This document shows, piece after piece, positions 26,594-41,500 of a DNA stretch of 64,000 nucleotides. The stretch comes from Apus apus (Eukaryota > Chordata > Aves > Apodiformes > Apodidae). The DNA lies in NCBI RefSeq assembly GCF_020740795.1, contig NC_067282.1:128335132-128399131 (forward strand). The letters are read 5' to 3'. The translations under genes were made by a program, and so were the position numbers. Below the pieces are notes generated by a model. The model made no database searches. It saw nothing but the letters and a program-made list of their open reading frames with translations, and was not told where the DNA came from. Numbering within the stretch: the stretch's first letter is position 1; every line of letters starts with the position of its first letter.

Positions 26594-29500
26594 CTGAGGG
26601 AAAGGCAAGCAAAAAAGCACAGAATAATGAAAATAAGGAAAGGAGGATTAAAACCAGGTATATGTGAAAATATGTATGTTGTGCTTAAGAGAACCCGCTC
26701 GGTGCAAATGCAGTATTACAGTTATGCCTTCCTGGCTACTGCAATAGGGCAGACAACACACACTTCTGAAGGTTAGCTTTGCTGTTTACACTGCAGTGTG
26801 TTTATCCAGAGCACAGTTATTAGGAGGAAAAACTTAAGAAGTTCATAGCATTGTTATAACCTAAAAAACATGGCATTTCAGCATCGATCCTGAGTGTATG
26901 TAGTGGTGTTAGAGACACGCCTCACTCTTTTCCTAGTTAGCTCTGCAAAGCATAACCTGGATGCTTAATCTTCACTTTCCTTTATGAAAGTTGCAATCCA
27001 GGAAGTAGGAATGGTTTTTAATGAATATCTAGAATTCAACTAAACTGCTCACTTGCTTACATGCTGAATTAAGAGTTATGGGTGTGTCTACACTGACAGA
27101 TTAGTTTCCTCCCCATTGCACTTCTGGAAACCTAGGCCCTGGGCATCCACACTGTGTAACAGCCATAGGATCCCTTCCTTGAACAGAAGTATAGAATAAG
27201 ACACCTTCAACTCTGCCTCTGTTTCTTCAGCAATCCTCCAACTGTATCAGTTCTAGCAAGGCCTGCACCTCTACACATCCCTCTGTGCTCACATGCCATG
27301 CACCAAGGCATACAACACACACTTCTAGCAGCATGCTATAAAAACATTAATCTGCTGTGCTGGGACACAGGCCTCATTCCTTATGGCACTCCAAACTGAA
27401 AAAAACCCACAGAAAATAAAAATAATTTTAAAAGATGCCTTACAACCAAAGAGGAGAACCAGGCCAAGTGTGCTAGATAGCATGGGTGCTGCCAGACTGT
27501 TCTGGAGAATGTTGGCCATGAAGTTTGTAAGTCAGACTTCTGTCCCTGACAAGGTCCAAAAAATGGTACAAAAACAGGAGCAGCATCTATGGTCTGAAAA
27601 CTCTGTTCTCTTATGTGGTAAGAACAGAGATACATTTTTTTAGACGTGAATTTAATGTAGTGAACCTGACAGTCCAAAGAATAAACTACAACAGTTTATC
27701 TTTTGGTTGTACTTGGGCTTGAGCCACTTCAAAATACAAATCCCTGACAAAACGAGGAGACAGACCATGCCATTTTTACCTAGCTACTTTCTAGAAAATT
27801 ATGCCAAGTGCTTTAATCTAAGTGATGTTGCAAATTCATGTCAGAGGAAGAAAAAGAAAAAAGCTATGTCCGTACCGTTGGTCACTCGTACTCTCTTTTG
27901 CACTAACCTAAGATACTTAACCTGCTTTCAAAATGGTTTCCGCAGAAGCACATCAGAGTTAGAAGCCTGTTTTTCTTGCTGTCTCAAAGTTACATTTGCT
28001 GTGGCAGCTTTTTCATTTTCCACCCTTGACCCCCACTCACATACACCAAAGGTGTGTTAGTCTGCATAACAGTATATCCTTGAAAAAGAAGAATTAGCTC
28101 TCCATTCCAGACAAAACCATTGCACTACCTGACATGTTCACGTGGTAACACTCTCTCTCACATGCAGCCTAGTAGTAGTAACTTTTTATTCAATTTAATG
28201 GGTTATTCAGCACTTTATAAAAAAAGCATACAAGGAAATATAAAAAGGCAGCATATATATACACACACATATATGCACACATATATATAAATATTTGTGC
28301 ATGTTTTTGCACATTCCTTCTTTCAGTCACAGTCATCAGGAAAACCACTGGTCACCCTGAGCATTTCAGGGTGTTGTTTAGTAACACCAGAGAAGCAAGA
28401 TGCCAAAAGGTTTCAGAAATTTACCTGAGTTTCCACTTGGCTGCTGTAGCAAGAGCTGTCCTCCTGTGGAGTTGTGTAGGTAGCCCTGTGTGGCTCCTGC
28501 TGCCCCATAGGTTATGACTCCACTGTTACCGGGTAAGGTGAGGAAAGCTGAATGGGACTCGGTCGGTGATGTAGCAGTGGGGTGGACACTGGAGAGCACA
28601 CTGGTGGCCAGGTGACTTGGCAGATGGTGGAACTGGGAGAGCTGGTGCTGCTGGAGATATTGGGGCAGCTGGTAAATTCCACCCTGGCTGCTGTACTGGC
28701 AGTATATGGTCTCCAGGTTGCCTGCTGGCTCCAACTGCTCAGGGTAATTGCAGGAAGCTGGTGAACTCAAACTGCAGAGAGCAAGGAGAGAGGCAATTCA
28801 GAGATTAAAGTCAACAGCTACAGCAACCTGTACAATACACAACTATTTTATTTTCCCCGTGACAGCCACTCCAACCCTGATCTGACTCAAAACCTTCCTC
28901 CCAAATGCCAGGCACAGGACAAAAGCAACATAAACCACTTAAGCCAAGTGCTTTCACAGAGGTGTTCTTCAACAAGGCATGTTATTACCTTTCCTTCAAT
29001 TCTTCCCACTCTCCAAAGCACATCCCAATATTTAAACCATTCTCTCTCAAGGATTCCTCCTCACTGTCCTTCTGAAGCCCACTTACATTTGACAGGCATG
29101 CAATTCTGAAAGCACTCTGATTTTTTATTTTTTTAATAGCAGATGTCCTGCCCTACTACACATATTATACATGTTTTCATACTCTATTTAAATGACATTC
29201 TCATTCCCACATCCAGCTTTTCAGTTATGCTCCCACCTGGTCTTATGTCCCACCTTCACCCTCCCAAGGCTTTTCCCAGGGTTCACTTTTTTCATCTTCC
29301 TCAAAGACAATTTCATCCTGTTCGTACCCTTGATTCCGGATGTTGTAGGTGAAGTCCTCCCTGGAGCCATTTTCCTGACTGGACAAGCTGCATTCACTGT
29401 TGGGAGTGTCCAACATCAAGGGAACAATATGACTGTGGTGGCTGAAGGACAGACTGAGAGGTAGGGTGGCCCTGCGGATGGGGGGAGGGCTGGGAAGACT

Positions 29501-32500
29501 AGGGAAGCACTCTGTTCTGCTGGAAGTGAGGTTGAGTTGAGGTAATGCCTTTGCCTGAACTGCTTCAGAAGATGCCACCATTCCTCCTGCTGAAGGGACT
29601 GTGAATAAAAAGAGAGACTACCATAGTAGGCTGTAATACTGAAAATTAAAAGGAGCAAGTACAAACAAGCACAAGAGTGGTAGAACAAAAACACAAGATG
29701 ACAGTGAATGAGAGGAGGTTAACTGATGGGAATAAAAATAAACCAGTACCAGTAGTGGTGCTGAAAAGCACAAGAGACTAATAGCAAGCTCTCTGGAACA
29801 GGGGGTGATGTTTATTGGTTAAATAAAATTACCTTCATTATTTCAGCCTCTGCATACTGAGTTCATTCAGCTCTGAAGAAGGCAGCCAAATGAAGCAAAG
29901 TACTTCCTGGAAAAAAGCCAGGAACAATCTCCTAGCCATCTTCCATCTCTACTGTCCTCTGGGAAGAGCATGCTGCACAGAGTACCCTTTTGAAAAATTT
30001 AACTGTGGCTTGAAAAAAACAAAAATGTGCCTTCAGAGATCCACTGTCTAGGCCATTTTTTAACCAAATTGTCACTCCTGGTTTGGCCTCTGATGAGTCT
30101 TGGAAAAAAAAAAATTAAAAAAGAAAATATGTCAGCTGAAGGGTCTTGGGAAAAAGAAGCTGGGAGATGGGAAAAGAAAACCAACACCATGTGGTCACTG
30201 TAATCTTGTTTGGTGACCTATCTCTCAGTCACTGCTGGAGAAGGAGAGAAGAACAGTTTCCTACAGAACAGCCTCTGTGGAAAGAGGACAATAAAGGAAA
30301 TGAAAAGGTCAGAATCATGTATGCTGGTGATCCAGCATAACACATATACATGGAACTTAAAAAAGCTTGCATGTGGTGCAAGAGAACAAGATTCTCTTTT
30401 ATTATGCCAAATAGCAAAGGATTTCTCTGTTGAGGAGTATAACCATCAGGTGTGCATGGCACAATGGAAATGATTTTTCAGTTCTGGCTAGGCTGAACCA
30501 GCACAAGGATGAGGCAGATATGAAAACCTATCTCCGAAAGTTCAGGTGAAGTTGGTCTGCTCCCACACATTGTAAAGCACTCAGGGAAAGCTAGTAGCGT
30601 GGATAGTTTACAGCTGGACTTTACCCTTGTGGGCATACAGAGTAACATTCAATGCACTCCACTAGGTGTGAATCAAAGGCCTTAAACATAAAACCTAAAC
30701 ATAAAGTTGCCACAGCAAGTGTGAGCAACTGTTAGGGAATTTTGGAGTGCATGCCCAGAGAGCTGGTAAGAAGGTTCCATTTCAACACTTTGCAGCACCA
30801 TTTCTCAGATTCCCCAGTGTGCTTTGCAGTTGTGCCTATCTTGTTGCATCTTTCAATTTTTTTCAACTCTCTGCAATTATGGAAAGTAGGAGTCCTGATG
30901 TTTCAATGAAAACTTGGATAGCTCTGATTTGGGTCTCATTTAGAAAACCAGAGCAAAATCTAGGTTGGCATCTTTACAGCATTCACATGCCCAGGCAATT
31001 CTCAGTAGTTTATTTTTTCAGAATTGAATATATTTCTTCTCCACATTAGATAGCATCTGTGATGCACCTGTCACAGTCCTGTTTTTTGACACAGATCTTG
31101 GCCCACACAACAAAGCACTAGTCAGGACAACATTTTGTTTCATCAGAAGTCAAAACAGCTTAGCCAGAAAAGAAGTTGAAGATCTCTTCTGGTTTTTAAA
31201 AAAAATCTTCATTTGCACTAGTTCTCCTAACCATTCTTTCCCAGAGTGTAGCATTTCACACAATCATTATGAAAGAGAAGCTACATGAAGCACAACTTAT
31301 CTGAAAAATGGTCTACGTGCAGTTAAAGCTTCAGTTCAGTGACAGTAGGATTAGCTACTCTGCAGATGGCTTTAGTCTTGCTCAGGATGAATGCAAAGAG
31401 CATAGCAGTATAGCCCAGGAAATAACATCTAAATCCACTTTCACACCTACTAAGAATTAAGTTCTGGTTGTTCACTTGTTGTTTGTTTGTTTGTTAATAT
31501 TTGGCACACTTACTGCAGATAATCTTTGTGGATCATGAAGACAGCACACTCAGCCTCCAAAAAGCTGCTTCAGCCTTTTTTAAAGTTTCCTCTATTTCTC
31601 AGTCCTTTTGAAGAAAGACATCAAATTTGTGTCTTCTAGATAAAGCCACCAATGTGGTAAGAGCAAACAATTCCCAAATAAGAAATACCTGCTAAATCTG
31701 ACACTATATTTGTAGATTTCAGCACCTTGTGCAATGATGAATTCTGATCACTGCCTGGAGAGAATAATTCCATTTCACAATTCTGTTGCTTTCCTGACAT
31801 GATATGGAGATAAATAACCTCAGAAGGCTTACCAGTGAAAATGGGAATCTAACAGTAGGATTTTTTTATCACTTCATTATTTTGTGTTTTCAGTCCATGA
31901 GGCAGCCTTGGGAATTTCTGGAGAGCAATTTAATAATTTGCTTCTTGGGATCTCTGAACCAGTCCTGGCATTACACTTGTCTTAAGAATGGCTGTTCTAA
32001 GTCTTCAGTTACACAGCTGTCTTCCCCCTACTACAGCTGCTTCCTCAACATCCTAGTAGAGTTGAGAGACCCATTCTTCAATACAAATTTATTCCAATGA
32101 ATGGGACAGTCTTAAATTAACAGAAACGAGTGTGTATATTTTTGGTGAGATGACTGATTTCAGCCTTTCACCAGTCCTAAAAGAGAGTGAAGCCTATTCT
32201 TGAGAGGTGTTCCTGAGTTTATGGAAGGCCATGGTTTCAACTGTGAAAATATGGCTTTCAAATATTCTAGGGAGCTGCTTTTGCTGCTGTTAACAGACCA
32301 GATCATGTGCACAAGATTTGTTACCTGACTGACACCTACGTGCATTGGAGCCCTTTCTCTTGACATCAGCCACACGTGACTTTCTTAGTCAAGCACTTAT
32401 TATGTTGACAAGCACTGTGCAGCTGATGTTGTTACAACCCAAGCAACCAGTCTAACCTCAGATGGTCTGCATGCTATGGCTGCTTTCTCAAGTATCCAAT

Positions 32501-35500
32501 CAAGAACTCAGCAAAAGGCTGTATTACTAGGAGTCTCTACATCATACACTACCCAATCCAGTTGTTTTTTTTTAATGAAACATGTGTACGTTATGTCAAT
32601 TACAGCATTTACTGGAACATTAAAGGCCATCACAAAACTTTTCACAGATACATCCTTTTCTTGAAATTATGATAAAACACATTTCTCTTGTAAACAACAT
32701 CTTGAAAGTAGGTAAAATATTCATCAAACTGAAGACCAATGGCAGTCATCATTTACGGGACTGAAGATCAGCAAACCAGCTTCAGTCTCTAACTGTGTTG
32801 CTTTGAGAAGTGTGTCAATCTGATCCTTTTATGGATTTTCAGTAGGCCAGAATCTATCACATATTTAAAAGGTATGACTTTTGCTTGCTCTGTCAGCTAT
32901 GCATCATCAGCTTCAAAGTGATTTGTTCAAAAGCCAGAATCCCATAAGTGAAATCATTAGAGCTTGTCATTTATTTACTTTTCTTAGACAGATCATGTCC
33001 AGCTTCATGCAATTGCTCCCAAGACTTCCATTACAATCCCATCTCTGCCACCAAGTTTCTTGCTATTTGCATAAGAGCTACCAGTACAGGCTGGGCTCCT
33101 CAAACACCCTCAGCAAGATAGGCACATGAAACTAAGTATTTCTTGCAAAAGCACCATTGAGGCAGAAAAATCTCCTTGCAAACCAGAAGCACAGGAAGTA
33201 ACTTTTCTTTCTAAAGGGTCAGCGCTAAAGAAAACATAAGCCAATGTTTTAAGTCAATGAACTGCAGATATATATATATATACATACATACACACACTAG
33301 CAGGATACCTCAGACAAACAAGAAAAACTTAAAATAAATGCAAATATCAAAAAAAGCCTCCATTAATTTAAAGCAAGTCATCTGTACAACAAAAGTAGGA
33401 AAAAAGAAACAATTCTAAGATCAAAGCAAGCTTAAGACTGAATTTTTGAAGCACAAAAAACTCTCAGGGCAGGTAGCATGGCTAACACCAAAATCAGAAA
33501 CCATAACTGGCAGCAAGGCAGACTGCATCTCAAATACAACTTGCTGGCATTTTTAATCAGCTTGTTTGGAGAACTGTACAAAACAGAGAGAACCACTGTC
33601 TAGAGCAAGGAAAACCAATGGAAGAGGCAGCACTGAACACTCTCCAAAGGTGAGAGGTAACAGATAATACTGTTCTGATGCCCTTAAGTCATTTGCTTGT
33701 CCTGCTGAAAATGTTAAAATACATGGCTACCAAGGAAAGCACCTGAATAGCCACTTGGTTAGGCCTAAGACTCTGGATACAACTGCACATTGTGCACAGG
33801 TCACAAATTACTTTGTGGAAACCTGCCATGAGCTGTGTCCACAAGGGCCACTTCTACCAAGCCATTGGTTTTGCCTTGTAAATTGATGAAATTTTTAATT
33901 CATTTGCTCCCTGTTCTATTTTGTTTCTGTTAGTTTGGATTTTATCCTATCCAAGTTTTATCTCCTTCATCTTCTGAGGTAGTCTAATTAAAAAAAAAGT
34001 AATAATAAAAAAAAACAGGTGGGCCCTGTTTGGCCTTATTTACTGGCAAGCTTTTTCTCTGAACAAGGAAGCTGAATTAATTAAAGTCGCATCGTCTTTC
34101 ATTTTTCCTCCACTTCATTTTCTGCTTTCATTCTTAAAGAGAAAAGTCTGCCTACCCAATGATAGATAGCAAAAAGAGCAAGTTTCATTCCCCATGGCTG
34201 TGTTCTCCTGCATCTAGTAAGGCAAGCTCTGACTGAAGACTTTTGTGGGATTGTACCATGCAGATCTCTCTTCTATGAGGACCCTCTATGCCTAGGAGCA
34301 GCCTTTTCCCTCAGAGGGAGCACTAACTTAGGTCTCTACTCTGCCCAGGCACCAATTCTCCCGTGACTTGTAGGAATGTAATTTTTGACAGAAGGTGGAA
34401 ATCTGAAATGCAATTAAACAAATTTGAGGGCAGGGTGGGTTTCATAAATAAAGGGAATGTGTAGCTCATTACACACATTTCTTCCTTCCCTCAGGAAACC
34501 AGGTTAAAAACCAATCACCAGACCTCACAGTTGTGTACATTAGCTAAGCATGCCTCTTCTCTGAAAAGTGATTTAGAAAAGGTACTTTTTTTTTTTTTTT
34601 TTTCCCCCAAACAGATCTGTATCTGGAAACTATTTACCAGTCTTAGATGACACGTGACACAAGCAGATTTCATTACTTCTTGCCCAGCATGATTTAAAGA
34701 GAACAAAGGGAAGCTTGTTCACTCACATAGATTTAGCAGAATGAAGTACATTCTAATCCTCACACACCCATAACACTGAAAATCCAGGGGTTTCAGACAA
34801 GCAAAGGAAGCATGTGTTTCATAAAAGCTAGGTGCATACATAGTACATGCAATAGGTGGCAGTCAGCAGCAAGTTCAAAGGATTCAAGGTGTGAAAACCA
34901 GCTATCTTTATAGCTCATTTTCTCACACACCCAGTCCAATTTCAGGGACACTCATTTGCCCTTTTTCTTCCTTACATATTGTCCAAAGGATTCAGTTGGG
35001 ACATTTCTTTCATAAAAACTGCTTGTATTTTCCACACAGAGAATTGCACCTCAGCCTGCAGATTCCTCAAAAAGAAACTGCTCCATACAGACACATGACA
35101 AGATCACATCCCTGAACGAAACTTCGTTTCTCTAACAGACATATTCTCTCTTGAATAATTAGGGTGTCTGAAGATGCACTTTAAGAACCAGGAGAGTTCT
35201 AAATACAAGTGTAGAAATGTAAGGATTTTTATTTGTTTCCTTCAAATGAATTATTTTGCAAAATCTTGGTCTTTATCTAATTAAATACAGGACTCAACAA
35301 ACAGCACCCTTTCATCTTTCTGGGAAACAGTGAATTATTCAAACACTTTGACCATGTTTACTGAGCTGCAAGAAGTGGAAAAACTGGAACTACCTGAATT
35401 ACAGTCCTACCGGTTCAACAGCTTGTAGAATTGACTGAAGTAGTTCTTGCCTTGAGACAACAACAGGCAAATTTAAATGATAGAACTGCTAAATTACAGT

Positions 35501-38500
35501 ATCAATAAAGTATCTCAATTAAGTACTTTTAGCATACATATTTATTAGTATTCTAAGCTTATCAACACAATCTTATAGTTGCTTTCTACAGTGCCAAAAT
35601 ACTTCAAGGTATCAGCACTATTAAAAATATATTAAAGTCTTTGAGTCATTATCAGAAAATGACTTACACAGAATTGCTCTTAATACTGATAACCCTGTAT
35701 ATTTAGAATACAATGAGGGGGCAGAAATGATGGCATGAAATTCAAAAGAATTAATTGCACTGGGAAGCAGGAAAATATGCACAACACGTCTGCATATCTG
35801 TTGCTGGGGATATCCGTCTCTAAGGAAGTGGTGAAATCCTCATCACTATGGAAATATTTTCAAGTTGTGCCAACTTCAAAATGTAAACATGCATAGGAAA
35901 CGCTTTAGGGAACATTCCTGACTCTAGGGAATGCTCTGATACTCCACACATGAATACACAATTGAAGAAATCCTCTCTCTTTGGCTGCCATCAATCCTTA
36001 AAGTCTGATGCAGCTCAGGTAGAAAACTGGTCCAACAGCACACCCCGCTGACTTTCAACAACACTACAACTGCAATTGAAACAGGCTGTATGCTTAAGGA
36101 CTCAGCTAGTCTCACTCCTTCAAGGTCTTGCACAAAATAGAATATTACACAGGCTGGAGAACTCAAGGAACCTCGTTTGGATAGATATTTAAAGGTGTGG
36201 AGTGCCTGAGGGAGGTTCTACCACCCCAATAGTTTGTACAGTGCACTTCCTCACACAGCTCACTTGACTACACATCATAGCCAGAACGTTACAATCTAAA
36301 CCAGAATATGGGATGTGCTGATCTGCCATGAAGAGCATAATAACCAGATTAATACTTTCATAATAATTCAGAGAAGCAGTACCAGTGTAAAACAGCTATT
36401 ACAGAAGAATGCCCCAATCACGTGTCCTTACAAAGTCACATTCAGAATTGCTTGCTGGCTTGTACCAGGACATGAATAAAGACTGCAGATTTGACTCTAG
36501 CATTAGCAAGGAGGCACTGCCAGGCTGGTACATACCTGGTAGATGCTCAGTTAGCAAAGAGCTATAAAACTCAGTGTCAGTTTTTGGACTGATGCCATAG
36601 GGCTCTCACATGACTTTCCCTAAAATGTTTGGGGACCTATCAGCACCATCAGCTCATGCTGCAGCCGTGCAAAATACTTGTGCTGATAGAGGTCTCACCT
36701 GAGGAGGAGGCAGGCGGTGCAGGATGTCCACTGAGCAGGCTGGAGTAGTTCCCAGCTGTAGTGTCTACACTCAGCATGGCAGACTGGTCATGAGCCATGT
36801 CAGGCAACGGAGGCATGGGCAGAACAGGTGCCCTGGAGGTACACATAAAGGGTATAAGCATGGACCAGAGGACAAGACATTACAACAAAGTATACATTCT
36901 TCTAACTATCCTACAATGGACAAATCCTAGATCACTAGCAGGAGGAAAGGGAAAGCGCTAGCTGACTTATGAGTGCAAGGAGAAAGAGTGCAAGAGATGC
37001 TGTATCAACAGCACTTGTGGGAGGAGCCCCAGGTCACTAGTGTGGAAAGGACAGGCAGCAGGGACAGTGCAGTACAAAGAGTCAGATGGTCTCCAATCTT
37101 TCACTTAAATTTTTCATTTAATTCAGTTTTCTTCACAGGAAGACTCTTACTCTAGATTGCCATATATATCTCCCTCTGGAGATTAATTTCTTCCCTCACT
37201 CACTCATTAACTCCTCCTTGAAAGACCTTCTATCCTGTCACATAGTCTCTTTCCACATCCCTCAATAAACATCCCCTGCTCACCTGCAAAAGATGTTAGC
37301 TTTTATTTCTTCACAGAAGCCTATGACTTTGTAAGACTAAGCAATCAACATTTCCATTGCCAAGTGAAAATCCATGGAAATGGAAAGCGATGATGGGGGA
37401 AGAACTGGGATAAAAGAATTCCCAAGTGCACACAAAGCACCTAGCCAATGCATTCACAGAAACTGAAAGTGGAAGGGGTGATTCCACAGACCTTTCTGTC
37501 TTGTCCCTTTCTCTCCACATTACTTCAGCCAGAGTGATTTCAACAGTTTTATTTCAAAACAGTGCTACAGGTTAATCAAAAGTGCTTTTAAGAGGGTCCA
37601 CTATAATTTGCCCAAGAGTCTGACAGGCTACAAAGGTCCAACTCAATGGTCATCTCTCCATAGCTTAAAAGTAAGGGGGAAATGGCAAAGGAAAATATTT
37701 AATTCATTTGATATCTATTGTGAAGAAGTGAGAAAACAGGGTCCCTCACCCATAACAATCTGACCCAAAGGGGATGGACAGAGTTGAAGATGTTGGATAT
37801 TTTTTGTTGCCTTTCACACTCAAATTCTCCGATTTCCGCCACTTTGCCCTGCGATTCTGAAACCAGACCTGGTAAATAGAAAGAATGGACACATTCAGAG
37901 AGGAAGCCTTCTACACATGGGAACACAGGAAACAAATCTGTAATTACTGCCTTCACACATCACCAGTGAGAAACTTTTCTTCCAGAGAATGAAACGTCAA
38001 GAAACCTTTCTTCTAGAGCATCTGCAAGATTAATTCCAAACAGAGATTAACAGGTACCCCCAAACACTGATTTCCTTTGTTGCCCATGATCTTCAAGACA
38101 AAAGACATTAACTCCTATATCCTTAGCCTCTTTTTCTTACCCATTATAAGTCTCATGTTAGGGAATTCCACCTCTCAGGGAAGAGATGGAATACACAACT
38201 GCAGATTCCAGTGACATTTTGGATGCAGTAGGTGATTGTGTGGTGTCCATCCCTGTGGGCCCTCTTCCTTCTCTTGTCACCAGTGGATGGTGTTGTCTCT
38301 ATCTCATTACCTATTAACTCCTCTTTCCTTCCTACTCAAGCTCCACCTCCCTGCCCCAGTCCCTCTACATCAATTTTCTGCACAGAGGCCAGAGTCAGGA
38401 TGGTTACCCACACAGACGTTACCATTATACGTTGTGGTGTTACGCCCACCATAGCTGCGATCTCCCTCCTTTTCTCATTGTCAGGGTAGTGGTCTTCCTG

Positions 38501-41500
38501 GAACATCTTCTCCAACTCATTTAGCTGCTCTGGAAATGATGCATTGTTCAAAGAGAAAGACATGGGGAGTATGTGATAAAAAAAAAACACAAACAACAAA
38601 CAAAAACCAAACAAACAAAAGGAAAACAAACAACCACAAAAAACACAACCCAACTCCCCCCCCCAAAAAAAAACACCTACCAAAATAAACAAGACAAGGG
38701 AAAACCAAACCAGAACATTTTTACTATATTCATTTTACCATATTCAGAAATACAGTAACAATACAAAAGGTATTTTTTAAAAGTAAACCACAGAAATAAC
38801 AAAAAAATCTTCCGCAGTAAAACAGAGCATCGCTAGCAATGCTTCAAACATAAGGCACTCAGCAACCTTTACTTGAAGAAGCCCTCATGCATCTAATAGT
38901 GTGGAAGGCACTGCAATACCAGTAAGAGCAGTTCAGCACCTCCATGCTGTGCCTTCAGGATGGTGAAGGAAACATCAGCACCACTGGCACTACAAGTGTC
39001 ACTGTCTGCCAGTGGGTTCCCCGGCATCTACCTGCACTATAGAAGGTACGTGACTTCTTCCTGACTGGTGGAAAAAATTCTGGATTCTCAAGTAACTCTT
39101 TTCTTCTCTTTATCCCATCATGGCTACTTTTGGATTCCAGAGCTGAAGACACCTTGTAGGATTGCTGAGCTGCAGCGTTGGCTGAGGCACTTTTGAACGA
39201 CCAGCGAGCGGCTGGGCCACGCACATCCTGCCTGCAGAGGTCTCCCAGGATTCCACTGGATGCTTTCTCAGCACATATTCCACTTCTGTTGTTACTTTTT
39301 TTCTTCTTTGCCTCCTTTTCAATCCCATCAGAGTAACAGCTCTCACACTGGTCAGGTGATCCTGACTGACCTGTGGGCTCCTGCACAAGTTCAACCACAG
39401 AGAACAGGGGCACGGTTCTCACATCACGGAGGAAATTCGATGGTTGCCCACACACTGAGGCAAGGTTGAACTGGCTGTCAAGAGCCACTGAGTCTTGGGA
39501 GGCTGACCCAGTTGTCTGCAGGGTGCAGTATCTTCCATCTTCTTCCAGCTTTACGGGGCTGATGTTATCTCTTGTTCCCAAGGTACCCTCAACTTCTTTT
39601 ATAGCTATGCCTTGGCATGCAGATAGCGCCCTGCTCCCTGTACCTGCAAAACCAACCCAAGACAAGGCACAGGAAGAGTTAATTCCAGACACGGACAATA
39701 AAGGGAAGGTTGTGTATTACAAATACAGTAGAGGAAAAACAGCACTGGGCATAACAAAGGTCCTTGGAATAAGGAACGAAACAAAAATCAGTGACTTACC
39801 AAGATACTAAGTGTCACCTTATTAAAATGAGCAAAGCAAAAATACAGGCAAAACTTTGGTCTACTGTGTCAGCAGTGATTATCTGACAATTGTCGTAACT
39901 TTTTGTTTTGCAGAGGCTTCTGTTTCTATCATACTCAAGCTGGCCAAGCAAAAAAACAGACAATTGTACAAACTTCCAACAACTGTCTTAGTTTTCTGCA
40001 GCCTCAGCCACAATATTTATGACTTACAAGACACGCTATTAAATGGCTGGCTGAGGACAAAAACAGGTTAAGGAGTCTGAACGAGTTTAACAAAAAGCAC
40101 AAACTGCATTACAGTAGGAGAGACTGAATAATAGAAGACAGGTCAGAAGGAACACAGCAAGGGAAATAATAAAGAGAATAATAAAGAAGCATTATACTTT
40201 CCCAGCTGAGATATGTTTCCAAAAAATAAAACCCCCTGATTGTGTCAGAATGTGTGAGTCTGTGTGATTTCTGCTACTTAAAAAAAAAACCCACAAAACA
40301 AATTAAAAAAGCCCCAAACAAACAAAAAACGAGCAACCAAACAAAAAACCCCAAAACCCTAAGGAATAAAATGCTACTAGACTAGAAAGTAGAATAATAG
40401 AACTAAAACCATGTATCTGCCTCTGTCTGGAAAGAAAAAAAATTGAGTGGACTATTGGCAGCATTTCAGTTGCATGTGCCTACCCAAAAATGTGGTTGTT
40501 TAATTTGGGGGGAAGAAGATCTAAAATGATTGCATTTCACTCCGTCCTATTTTTTATATATATTAGTGCAATGCCAAAATAAAGGACTTTCTTTCTGCCT
40601 TAGTATTTCTTTCTTAAACTATTGTTAATAAAAAAGGAACTCCACAACACCAGCCAGATGGGAGGATCCTCATGGAAGTATGAAGAGATGCCAGGCTGCT
40701 TCTAAGACTTTCTAATTTGTTTTTTACAGGATTAAGAGAACCAAGTGTGTTGTAGGGGAAAGAGACAGAGGCAGGAAACTATGCAGCTATAATAATTGGA
40801 TCTTGTTAAGCAGCAACAGTTTCCACTCCTGTTAAATATCCTAATGGAAAGGGTCAGGAATTAAGCAAGGCAGAAGCTGGCTATGTTCTATATAATTTAT
40901 TTTTCCACCATCCTCCTCATTGCCTCTGAGCTCATGTCACTCATTATGTGAAGAAGCTAATATTTCCACGTGTCACCCATTCTGTGACTCACCCTCTGCC
41001 TCAATTCAGGAATAGCCTTTTCAGCTTAGTGGTTTGATTTGAGAAGGCTTTTTACTTCTTTTTATGCAAGCACCAGTATGTGTTTACATCACAAAATACA
41101 TTTCAGAGTCTTGTATATGTACCTCGTATCTATGGCAGAGAAAGAGAGCGACGTCTGCAAGTTTTAAACCACCTACAGGAACATTTCTCCAAGATAAATT
41201 AAATTGTTGTATTTTTCTAAAGCATATAGCAAAGGCCTGATAGCAACTTGGGATTGCCAAAGAAAAGACCTGGAATGAAAGTGAAGTTTGGAGAGAAAGA
41301 AAGGCCTCCACAGTAACCATTTGGAAGTTGCTAACTCAGCCCTTTCCCCCACCATTCATACAGCAAGAGACCAGACTGAGCATCACTTTGTCTCACTTTC
41401 AGATAAACATAACCTTAAATAGAAGGGAGTTTAGCTGACCGGGAACAGCATACATATAGAATCTGGAATGCCTGAGCTTCTGAAGGTACATGGGCCAGAC

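Larger units (their letters stand above)
29599..36698. other. NOBOX intron 5 (about 7.1 kb)
   Basis: The largest NOBOX intron. It is AT-rich, without a supported exon; only simple repeats stand out (33267-33298 and a T18 run at 34586-34603). No recognisable CR1. Confidence 0.65.

Noticed and set aside
39373-39810. 145-codon + strand open frame
   Set aside because: It is largely the antisense of NOBOX exon 2, whose - strand frame has splice-site and homeodomain support.
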